DNA of 64,000 nt from Desmodesmus armatus (taxonomy: Eukaryota; Chlorophyta; Chlorophyceae; Sphaeropleales; Scenedesmaceae): assembly GCA_007449985.2 (NCBI GenBank), contig VIIQ02000579.1, positions 1 through 64,000 of the forward strand. The letters run 5' to 3'. The position numbers and the translations under genes are program-made. The notes beneath the pieces were generated by a model. The model searched no databases. It was not told the origin of the DNA and was given only the letters and a program-made list of their open reading frames with translations. Of this stretch, positions 57,208-64,000 are shown in pieces. The first letter of the stretch is position 1. Each line of letters begins with the position of its first letter.

Positions 57208-57480
57208 TTCAACTTGTGATACTGTCTACACAGGGGTGATGTGTGTGCGCGGCTGGGTGTGGGTCCCCCTCCCCTCCCCTTGAAGGGCCTCACAGTGCAG
57301 CAGCTGGCACCAGCAATGCAGCAGCTGCTGGCCCAGCCCTCGTACAGCCAGGCAGCTCAGGAGATAGCGCAGGGGCTGAAGCAGGAAGATGGATTGGAGG
57401 CTGCATTGATGAGCGTGCAGGAGACACTGTGTGGGGGTCAAAATGCAACCTGCACAGTACAAAAGGAGGGCTCGGCTTGA
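45978..57480 (+). CDS. UGT80: Sterol 3-beta-glucosyltransferase, UGT80 type
   Basis: Transfers glucose from UDP-glucose to membrane sterols. Exons: 45978-46352, 47112-47302, 48605-48911, 49385-49662, 50469-50558, 51498-52411, 56726-56830, 57234-57480 (TGA), about 835 aa if one missing base near 52018 (between GPLPCT and VGFGSM) is restored. Landmarks: GRTILIVAGGTRGDVQP (nucleotide-sugar fold start), LEFCPLGGSARDM, AEKLQVPLHVLYTIPWLPTT, LFSPLLVPKPPDWP, VGFGSMVVPEPQALL, EVPHEWLFPR, and the donor-binding motif ALVHHGGVGTVAVGLKHGKP. After it, plants have FFGDQPFWG; here AFGDLFFWG, so the usual Gln is Leu. Long Ser, Gln and Ala tracts are inserted between conserved blocks in exon 6 (about residues 440-700). 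The 4.3-kb intron before 56726 holds a retroelement. Confidence 0.88.
46669..46918 (+). repeat. Two acceptor-edge copies of UGT80 exon 2
   Basis: GCTGGTGGCACCAGGGGTG after TCGTGCAG or CATGCAG occurs at 46669 and 46867 before the functional exon start at 47112. Both copies decay into C-rich sequence within 50-70 nt and have no donor. Confidence 0.8.
47411..48202 (+). repeat. Four tandem 96-nt copies of the UGT80 exon-2 end
   Basis: The last 96 nt of exon 2 (47207-47302, FREWITGLPSNLEFCPLGG..) recur starting at 47411, 47645, 47879 and 48102. Each follows CCAG or GCCAG and is followed by GTGAG. The period is about 235 bp, the linker being almost identical (GGAAGCGACTGGAGAGAAGG, GGGCGTGACGTCAGGGT). 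Copies 2 and 3 keep the frame; the copy at 47879 has lost one G in its G-run and the last is diverged. Confidence 0.88.
49757..50239 (+). repeat. Two further copies of the second half of UGT80 exon 4
   Basis: ALISPAVKLCG..WGERLQQWVL..ANRMSTPLLDHTA (exon end 49662) is repeated at 49757-49920 and 50094-50239. Both copies remain open, have an AG nearby on the left and end in G|GTAAGTG. Differences between copies are mostly conservative (MMGRED, LLGRGD, LLGRED). Confidence 0.85.
50615..50765. mobile_element. 123-bp AT-rich insertion with 14-bp target duplication
   Basis: TGTGAGTGGCGGAT occurs exactly at 50615-50628 and 50752-50765. The 123 bp between are extremely AT-rich (ATAATATATATTTTTAGC, hairpin ATTCTA-TATTAT-TAGAAT) in an otherwise GC-rich intron. 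It has no TIR or poly-A end. It could be an organelle-DNA fragment or a small retroposed sequence. Confidence 0.7.
50780..51345 (+). repeat. Edge copies flanking UGT80 intron 5
   Basis: 50783-50803 repeats the exon-5 donor (CTGTACAGGTRAGCAGCTGT; main 50551). 51041-51090 and 51305-51345 repeat the exon-6 acceptor (GTGTGGCTGCAGGTACCCCACCACCTGC; main 51498). Thus both edges of one intron are duplicated into it. Confidence 0.75.
52592..53254 (+). other. Open frame opposite the RT gene inside the retroelement
   Basis: About 220 codons open on the plus strand with no ATG at its start, basic and Gln/Thr-rich. Some DIRS-class elements (Volvox kangaroo) encode the recombinase on the opposite strand, so this position is of interest, but I see no convincing HxxR..Y recombinase motif. 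A second frame at 53336-53752 contains a twofold repeat (ERKGSVHKSSASGAVEAK / EHVGSVRQSSTSHTAEAK). Confidence 0.25.
53746..55770 (-). CDS. Reverse transcriptase / RNase H of a DIRS-like retroelement
   Basis: One open frame of about 674 codons without frameshift. RT blocks: FCVPKGSSWRLVLNLSHLN, KADMADAFYQVPLH, INCLPFGWNNSPYVFTKVA, and the catalytic box VLPYLDDFLFIF. The RNase H domain follows: ELYVDASDVGWGAVL, HINQKEMRAVQLAL, HEDNSVTQSVL, NLADAPSR. A C-terminal region (HDVDLFASDTNTHLPRFFS, ..VPCWPSQPWYHELM) resembles the module that follows RNase H in DIRS elements. The D-D residues of RT and the D-E-D of RNase H are present. No ATG lies at the first codon; initiation may be further upstream or by fusion with a gag part. 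It is antisense to the host gene. Confidence 0.85.
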   Translation of the reverse strand: MCLYRELEITPVSLSMAFSHSFPADTPLPRRLGLCASRWKALGAPARVVSWLKHGVEIEWLGGRAPPPFCKRPLPYTHAQQQWWLCTEFPRFAKLGIMSELPSKPDYCSNAFCVPKGSSWRLVLNLSHLNKFDKAYKCRFETLKFLQRYDLQGAFALKADMADAFYQVPLHAESVPYFSFEFAGRYYSINCLPFGWNNSPYVFTKVARVFVAHLRAPQHTRVPPGCMYPPPPSSWLAQHGCRVLPYLDDFLFIFPDRDTAAAGADWVRSLMFWLGFTPHPTKSIWEPVQQLEHLGLTVDLAAGTFSVPAAKLARLSRMARDIAVSAKLRRRLVPKRELASFCGFAQSVRLAVMPANLFLRSLYDACASVPGWNGDVRLSRQAFRDLEWWASIPARHLSSPIALRPATVELYVDASDVGWGAVLPELQDSPEGVARGSWSAAEQSMHINQKEMRAVQLALRSFAPVVRDQVVRVHEDNSVTQSVLGRFASRSPVLMTEYRHLWALLDELHVQLQVVRVASEHNLADAPSRALDRSDYRLDGSVFASLDVLWGPHDVDLFASDTNTHLPRFFSLHRCPGSSGVNAFLQSWQGLNGFANPPLETNILLQVVQKIREDRATVTLLVPCWPSQPWYHELMLLAADTVALPQATFSLGSAGSAQHMPKVSWPMMAVRVVH
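57120..57205 (+). repeat. (CTG)n with CCG units, ahead of the UGT80 exon-8 acceptor
   Basis: CTGCCGCCG.. passing into about 14 uninterrupted CTG units, ending 28 bp before the exon at 57234. On the minus strand it reads as a long poly-Ala frame. Confidence 0.95.
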
Positions 57481-57594
57481 AGCCGGGGTTTGTCTGTGCA
57501 TGGTTGTGAGCCGGGCCCCACCGGGTGCACGATCTGGGGGGCATGACCGATTGTGGGTGTGGTTGCGCATCTCATGATGTGTTTGCTTTCCCAG

Positions 57595-57708
57595 CCCTCG
57601 TACAGTCAGGCAGCTCAGGCGGTGGCTGAGGGGCTGCAGCAGGAGGATGGACTGGTGGCTGCACTGATGAGCCTGCAGCAGACACTGTGTGGGGTGCCAA
57701 AGAGCTGA
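57595..57708 (+). repeat. Second copy of the UGT80 terminal coding segment
   Basis: After TTTCCCAG, codons PSYSQAAQAVAEGLQQEDGL.. run 114 nt to a TGA. This parallels PSYSQAAQEIAQGLKQEDGL.. within exon 8, which ends with a different tail. It could be an alternative last exon if a donor inside exon 8 were used, but none is strong. Confidence 0.7.
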
Positions 57709-59686
57709 GGGGTTGAATGTGGGGTTGAATGTGGGTTGTGGGGCTCTGCACCGGTGCAGAGCAGGTCAGGACGAATGGCGGAGCATCAGGGTGATAGGGG
57801 TTCCCATGGGGGCATGACATTGTGGCCAGCACACTTTTGGGAGGCGTGCTGTGGTGGCGCCCACCCCGGCACGGTGCCAAGGGAGGCTGAGTGAGTGTCA
57901 TGATGGTGGTTGACAATGCATGGCAAAGGTTGCGGCAGGGCCTGCTCCACACACACGGTCAGCACAGCATGGTTGGCTGCTGGTTTTTGTACGTCCTCAT
58001 CAGAGTCTGCGTGGGTCCGTTAATGGACGATTGCAACGTTGCAATGCTGGAGGGCCCTGACTGAAACAGTTGTGACCGGTGGCAGCATGTGCATGCCTGT
58101 GACCTCTCACGTCTACGCAAGAGGTCGTGCGTTGAACACCACCAGCATCATTAGCTGCGCATTGGTGATGCAAGGTCACCATGGCATGGTGCCTGGCAGG
58201 GTTTGGTGCATGCCTGGTGTGGGAGCGTGGCAGTTAACTGCAAAGTTGTCAGTTCTCACTCCCAGCTCATGAGCTTGCTCAAGGCTGGCCTGAGCGCTTA
58301 CTAAGCTCAAGCGTAGTACGTTAAGACGCCGACCCTGCTTACTAAGCTCAAGCTGAGCTATGCATAGGCACGCAGTTGCTGGCTATTGGCCCGTCGCATG
58401 GCCACTGTTGCTCCACATGTACCACAGGGCACTTATCACATCTTGTGACATGTAGTGCGGGCACTTATCATGTGACAAGTACTCCCTGCTCGCGCGCTCC
58501 TTGAGTGGGGCGTTGGGCCGTGGGAGCCTTTGTTGAGTGGGTGTTGGGCCGTCCTTGTGCGCTTCTTGGGTGGGTGGGTGGTGGTGGGGGGTGGGTCACA
58601 TTGAGTGCACGGCGCACTCAGACGCCCACGTGCCGTTTGACCGTGCTACTGTAGTCATCGACGCATGGCTCAGTGGAAATTTCGATTGTGCGTGTGCAAG
58701 TTTTGGGATTTTCTGTGTGGCTGTGCTTGTGTGCTGGCTCATGCGGCATCATCAAATGGTGGCTTTGCTGCTTTACTGGCAATTGCAATGGCTAAATTTC
58801 GGGTGGTTCCAATTGCGCAGACAATGTTCCCGCTGTAACATCCTGCCTGCGCTTTTGGTACATGAGTGGTGCGAGGAAGGGTGGTCCCGTGACAATGCGG
58901 TCCCAGGGCTTGTTCGGGGGGCCATGTCGGCTGTTGATGCTGGACGCGGCTGCACCTGTGGTAGTAGATCCCGTGACAGTCCTTGCCAAACATGCTGCTG
59001 AAGTCGGGCCACTGTGCCAGGATGTTGTAATGTTTATGGGCCAGGCTCAGCAGGTGCTCCATGAAGCTGGCAAGCAACACACTCACTCGAGCTGCCTCAA
59101 ACAGCATCTGCTGCAGCTGCTTCAAATGCGATTGAGGTCTGTTTTTATAGTCAAGGTTGCTCATTGTATCCAGCTTGTCAGTTGTGCACACTGTATAAAT
59201 GTGTCACAAGCACAAACACGATGTACTGATCACACAGCAGGTACCAGGTAGCTGTACAGAGTAGAGCTGAAGCCAGTACATGTATGTCAAGCATATCCAT
59301 GAACAGCAGTTCCAAGCCCGACAATGAGTCCCAGCAGCGCCGATAAGTGAGTCCAGGTTTTGGCTGTCCGGTTTGATTTAGAGGAAGCGGATCAAATGCT
59401 CCCTGGAGTTCCCGGGGCGAGATCCACCGGGCGTGCTGGTTGGCAACCATAACCATGAACATTGCTCAGGTAGACACATTCCGCAACAGAGCTCAATGCA
59501 AGCTAATTTTCTGGTTGGTGCTTCTCTTCACGCAGCAGTGCTATGCCCATTTCTCAAAGTCAAAAACTGCTACAGCAGGTTGATGCTGCAGCTGCTGCGC
59601 TGATGCTGCAGCAAGACTAAGTCAATGCTCGGCACACGTGACACAAGTCAAGTGACTAGTTGGTGAAGGGCCCACTGACAGCAGCT
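57709..59686. other. Intergenic between UGT80 and the Gln-rich gene
   Basis: Minus-strand frames at 59191-58739 (MLFEAARVSVLLASFMEHLL.., about 150 codons) and 59462-59178 look somewhat protein-like, but no family is recognised. A plus-strand frame overlaps the first. A short GGGCACTTATCAC(A)TCTTGTGACA duplication lies at 58428-58480. The segment should contain the promoter of the gene to the right. Confidence 0.35.
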
Positions 59687-62371
59687 ATGCCAGCACAGGC
59701 TCCAGACATGGCGCCGAAGCGCCAGCCTGGCAGCAACAGCAGCAGCAACACCTTACGCCAGCTCAAGAAGCAACTGCAGGGTGCAGCAGCGCAGGCAGAA
59801 GCCAACCTGAGCAACGTCATCAGCACGGCCGCACATATGCACGACTGCCTGCAGGAGGTGTGCGTGGCCCGACAGGAAGGCGGGTTCTCCTTATCGATCC
59901 TGGTGTTGAGTGTTGAGTGTAACATAAAGCAGCTCAATTTGATGTCATGCGTTGGGGTAGCGAGGGGTTGTCCATGCCGCTTGGTGCCAGTGCTGGCACA
60001 CATGCTGGAGCAGCAGCAGGATGCAGTGCGGGAAGTGGATTGTGTGCTGAACAGCGGCCTGCACAAGGTGCTTCCTGCAATGGCTGCTGCTGTACTGAAG
60101 CAAGGCCACAGCACTCGGGCCTTCAGGAGGGTGACAGAGGCATATGAAACGTGAGTGGCTGAGTGACAGAGGCATGTGCGATGTGATTGGCTGCCACAGA
60201 GTCAAAATACAAAACAACAAAATAATAAACGAATAATAATATTATCATTATTGTTATTATTATTATTATTGCTTGTTTTATTTTTATTTTTATTTTTATT
60301 TTCATATTCACAAAGGATTGTGGCATTGCTGCAGATGGGTCACCCCAGGCAGCTCTTCATCAACGCATGTCACACTGCATGACAACACAGCGATGCCAAG
60401 AACAGAGGCTGATGCCGTCACATGCAGGGGTAGTAAGGGTTTAGAGTCACATCCCCTGATCACACGTATGATGTCCGGCACTCCATCCTTGCTGCAGGCT
60501 GGTGCTGGATGCCTTCGAAGAGGGTGACGGCAGTGATGCAGCAGGACTGTCAGACTCCGCCAGCAACAGCAGCGGCAGCACCGCCACGAGCAGCAGCAGC
60601 AGCAGCTGTGAAAAGGGCAACAGCAGCGGCGACAGCGACAGCTGCAGCGGCAGCAGTGTCCCTGGCTCCACTGCGCTGCGCTATGCTCGTACCCAGGCTG
60701 CTGTTGCCCTGGGTACGAGTGGGTTGCTTGCGCTGCTGGGGAAGGAGGCACAGGCTCTGCGTGGGGAGTGGGAGCAGCATCGACAGCAGCTGCTGCAGTG
60801 GGTGGAGGAGGCCGAGGCTCAGCTTGCTGTCAAACAGGTGGGGACAACAGCTCTCAGAGTCCCCAACAGTCTGGCAGCCAGCCTTCCAGACACTTTGCCA
60901 GTAGTACTGCCTTTTGGTTGTCGGCCTTTGGTGCCGCGTGGCTGTGGGAGAAGACGAACTGTCAATGTTGAGGGGTGCACACTGTGTCTGTGTTTCATGG
61001 GTCTTTCCTGGACGTGTTGCTGTCCATCACACCTGGTAGGAACCACTTGCAATTGATGGAATTCCCATGGAATTGTGTATCTGCTGCTGCTGCTGCTGCT
61101 GCTGCCTCTCTCGCCGTGTGTATACAGGGGTCGCAAGGCACAGCCACTGCAGGAAAGGCCCCGTCCCTCAGCAAGCAGCACATGCAGCAGCTTTACGCAG
61201 CAGTGGACTCCCCCTTGCACGCAGCAGACGGCCTCGATCGCAGTCAGGAGCTGTACACGTGGGCCTACGCCCTTGTAACCATCTGGCCTGGTGGTGTCCT
61301 TGCCGCCCCTGCTGCTGCTGGTGTGGTGTCAGCAGCAGCACAGGTGGCTGCATGCCACCTGCAGTGTATGGCTGACATGCAGCGCGTGAATGCAATCCTG
61401 ACACAGCAGCGCAGGAGGGCGTTGGCCCCGCCCCGCCTGGGCGGTGTTGCTGCTGCTGTCGAGTTGGGGAAGGCAGTCTGCTTTGAGCTTGTGACCTACA
61501 TCCCTCGCCCAGAGCAGCAGCAGCAGCAGCAGCCGGGAGTGGACAAAGAGGTGGATTTCCCCATGCACGTGCAGCAGCTGCTGGAGAACTATCAGCAGCT
61601 GCTGCCGCTGTGTGCTACTTCCATGGCCTTTGATGGGCTGCAGCTCGTGTGGCTGCTTGAGATGAAACAGAAGCGCGAGCAGCAGCTGCAACAGCAGCGG
61701 GAACAGCAGGAGCAGCAGCAGCAGGTATGGGAAAGAGCGGGAGCAGCAACAGCAGCAGCTGTTGAGGGCCTGCCTGCAGAGGCTGCTGCTGCTGCCGCTG
61801 CGCATGCTGCTGCTCCTGCTGGCGATGGGGAAGCATCACCCTTCACCAGCCATTGCAACAGCACACCAGTGCCTGCTGCCGCATCCGCCAGCACCACAGC
61901 AGCCGCAGCGGCGACAGCAGTAGTGAGTCCTCCCACCTCCAATATGAGCAGAAGTGCGGACTGCAGCACAACGCCTTGCTGCTCAGCAGCTCAGAAAGCA
62001 GCCCCGGATAGTGAAGCTGCTGCTGCTGCCGCCACAGCAGCCGCCGTTTCCACAGCCACAGACGCTGAAGCCGCCGCTGCTGCTGCCGAGCAGCACCTGT
62101 TGCGGTCTGCCCAGCGGCTGCATGATCAGCTGCCCCCATGGCTGTCAGCTGTCCCCGGCTGGGCCCAGCTGCTGCAGGGCAGCTGGCAGGACATGGGGTA
62201 CCCCTTGGAACTGCAGGACGAGGTCAACTGGAGGGGAGGCCTCCACGATGACAGCAGCAGCAGCAGCAGCAGCAGTGACGCTGGCAGCAGTGACGCCGGC
62301 AGCAGTGACGCCGGCAGTAGTGACGCCGGCAGCAGTGATGCCGGCAGTAGTGACGCTGGCAGCAGTGACGT

Positions 62372-62402
<31 letters not shown>

Positions 62403-63278
62403 CGCCGCACCGGCAGCACCATGCGGCGGCTGCGGTTGCGGTTTGAGGCTGCGTACACCTACTGCTTCGACAAGTGCTGTGCGAAGTGGCTAGACAGTGC
62501 GCTGCTGCTGTCATACCCCTTGCAGGCCTGCGGTCCTGAGGCCCCAGCCGTTAGCTGGCTGTCCGGGTTGCAGCCAGGGCAGTTTGCTGCTGCTCATGTT
62601 GCCCAGCTGCCTGTTGTGCTGCTGTCAATGGCCACTGCAGCGCTGCAGCTGGGCAGTGTTCACAGGCTGCAGCTGGTGGCACAAGCTGCTGACCTGACAA
62701 GGCTGGTCTGTCAGCAGTGCACACAGTGCACGGAGCTCTCGTGGGGTATCAGTGCAGGAGGCCGCCAGCAGCAGGGACAGCAGCAGCAGGGACACACGGG
62801 CACAGAGCATGAGGCTCTATGGCAGGTGGTGGGGCTGGTGCTGCAGCTGCTGCAGCAGCTGCTGACGGAAGCGGCGCAGCAGCAGAAGCAGCGGCAGCAG
62901 CAGGTGCTTGGGGAAGCAGCGCAGCTGCTGCTGGCCGGAGGCGTGTTACAGGAGTGGGAGCAGCAGCTGCTTGCAGGCGCAACGCAGCACCAACAGCAGC
63001 GGCAGCAGCAGGTGCTTGCGGAAGCAGCTCAGCAACAGGAGCTGCTTGCGGAAGCGGCGTGGAAACAGGACTGGGTGCAGCGGCTGCTGGCACACGCAAC
63101 GCAGCACTACCAGCACCTGGACCCGGAGCTGCTTGTGGAAACTGTGCGGCACCAGCAGCGGCATCAGCAGGTGCTTGCGAAAGCCGTGCAGCAACAGGAG
63201 CAGAAGCAGCAGCAGGAGCAGCAAAGAGACGCCAGTGGTGTTGCTGCATCAGCTCCACCAAGAGCGGTTGGTGGTGAT

Positions 63279-63316
<38 letters not shown>

Positions 63317-63561
63317 TTCAGTCAAGGGGGTAGAAGCTGTGGGTGCAGCAGCAGCTGATGGTACAGCCATGCAGGCAGCAGTATTGAGCTGCCTAGAGCT
63401 GCTGAACCACCTGCTTGGCCTCAAGCTTGAGTGGGATGCAGGGCAGCTTTCACACTGTGTCCGCATGGCTTATGTAATGCAGCTTGCAGAGGCTGCTGTC
63501 AGGTACCTGGCTGCTGCTGCTCGGGCTGCTGTAGACGCCGAATACCAGCAACTTGCTGTTG

Positions 63562-63651
<90 letters not shown>

Positions 63652-64000
63652 TAAAGACGAAAACAGGGCAGCAGCAGCAGCGGCAGCAGCTGCCGGCACA
63701 CTCCGCTGCTGCTGCTGGTGCCAGCGGAAACGCCGACCAGGCTTTGGCGCTGTTGCAGCTTGCAGTCGGCCAACTGTCGTGGGTCGTTACAAAGGTGCTG
63801 TCGAAGACACTTCGGCTTCAAGACTGTGAGAAAACACACAGCAGGCAGCTGCATCGGCAGCTCCTGACGCAGGCAGCATTGTCGCTGCTGCTGACGGTTG
63901 TCAAGCTGCCTGGCAGCCTTGCAAGTGAGGCCACAAGCACTGCCCTGTGCACCTGCCTCACTCTGCTGTTTGGTGGGCTTGGTGGCCCAGTGAATGCACC
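59687..64000 (+). CDS. Very large Gln/Ala/Ser-rich protein, function unknown (partial at right edge)
   Basis: ATG at 59687, with an in-frame TAG just upstream at 59657. Exons 59687-60150, 60498-60837 and 61128-64000 join in phase (..EAYE-T-LVLDAFEEGDG.., ..AQLAVKQ-GSQGTATAG..) to over 1,220 codons. The last exon is open for 957 codons to the edge. Between low-complexity tracts are conserved-looking helical parts: AHMLEQQQDAVREVDCVLNS, ALRYARTQAAVALGTSGLL, ELYTWAYALVTIWPGGV, LRLRFEAAYTYCFDKCCAKW, VRYLAAAARAAVDAEYQQLA. A GTGTGC..AG stretch at about 59857-59989 might be an in-frame intron. Poly-Gln proteins with scattered helices occur often in volvocine algae. I do not recognise the family. Confidence 0.65.
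60199..60312. other. AT-rich island in intron 1 of the Gln-rich gene
   Basis: About 115 bp of A/T-rich simple sequence including (TTA)n and (TTTTTA)n, in a GC-rich surrounding. A following AG and short frame (60317-60380, IVALLQMGHPRQL then stop) looks like an exon but leads to a stop; skipping it keeps the protein open. Confidence 0.7.
62274..62378 (+). repeat. 15-bp coding minisatellite, SDAGS x7
   Basis: Seven tandem units AGYGAYGCYGGCAGC (last one SDVGS), flanked by Ser codon runs. Silent changes between units suggest it is not brand new. Confidence 0.92.
63564..63650 (+). repeat. (CAG)29 coding for polyglutamine
   Basis: Twenty-nine uninterrupted CAG codons in frame with the surrounding Gln-rich protein, then LKTKTGQQQQ. 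The lack of CAA interruptions makes it a likely length-variable locus. Confidence 0.97.

Noticed and set aside
61000..63700. Minus-strand poly-Leu, poly-Ala and poly-Cys open frames
   Set aside because: They are reverse-strand shadows of the CAG/GCA codons of the large plus-strand exon.

Overview
The window looks like nuclear DNA of a chlorophycean green alga, most likely a volvocalean such as Haematococcus or a Chlamydomonas relative. This is an inference from intron-dense genes with GT-AG introns, a GC-rich composition full of poly-C/poly-G runs and CAG/CTG microsatellites, chloroplast-type proteins (a Clp protease subunit, a PHT4-like transporter, a plastid-type serine pathway) and a DIRS-class reverse transcriptase. 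There is no bacterial gene organisation.

Layout, left to right: phosphoserine phosphatase (minus, runs off the left edge, up to 3616); a secreted GPI-type protein with two fasciclin domains (minus, 5475-9937); phosphoserine aminotransferase (minus, 11462-16137 plus an unassigned 5' exon); an inactive plastid Clp subunit of ClpR type (plus, 17454-26061); serine palmitoyltransferase subunit LCB2 (minus, 29105-35840); a major-facilitator anion transporter of PHT4/sialin type (minus, 37909-44761) with a second, unrecognised gene inside its largest intron (40437-42304); a UGT80-type sterol glucosyltransferase (plus, 45978-57480) with a DIRS-like retroelement antisense in its largest intron; and a very large Gln/Ala/Ser-rich gene that runs off the right edge (plus, from 59687). 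Joining exons by phase gives fully open proteins of 469 aa (fasciclin), 421 aa (ClpR), 568 aa (LCB2) and a 358-aa mature PSAT. The phosphatase, the transporter, the nested gene and the glucosyltransferase each need one or more single-base corrections to stay in frame.

Three of the genes share serine. PSAT and the phosphatase are consecutive steps of the phosphorylated serine pathway, and LCB2 consumes serine to start sphingolipid synthesis. The sterol glucosyltransferase also feeds membrane lipids. Whether this linkage is more than chance cannot be told from one window.

The outstanding structural feature is that most of these genes carry tandem copies of their own exon edges. A segment crossing a splice site, exon end plus neighbouring intron, is repeated two to nine times inside the intron. 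Some copies keep both an AG and a GT and a length divisible by three (51 nt in ClpR, 96 nt in the glucosyltransferase), so they could be spliced in as in-frame cassettes. Introns also follow a strand rule: G-runs just after the donor, and C-runs or (CTG)n just before the acceptor, on the sense strand. Mobile or foreign DNA includes a mariner-like TIR element, a 123-bp AT-rich insert with a 14-bp target duplication, and the DIRS-like element.
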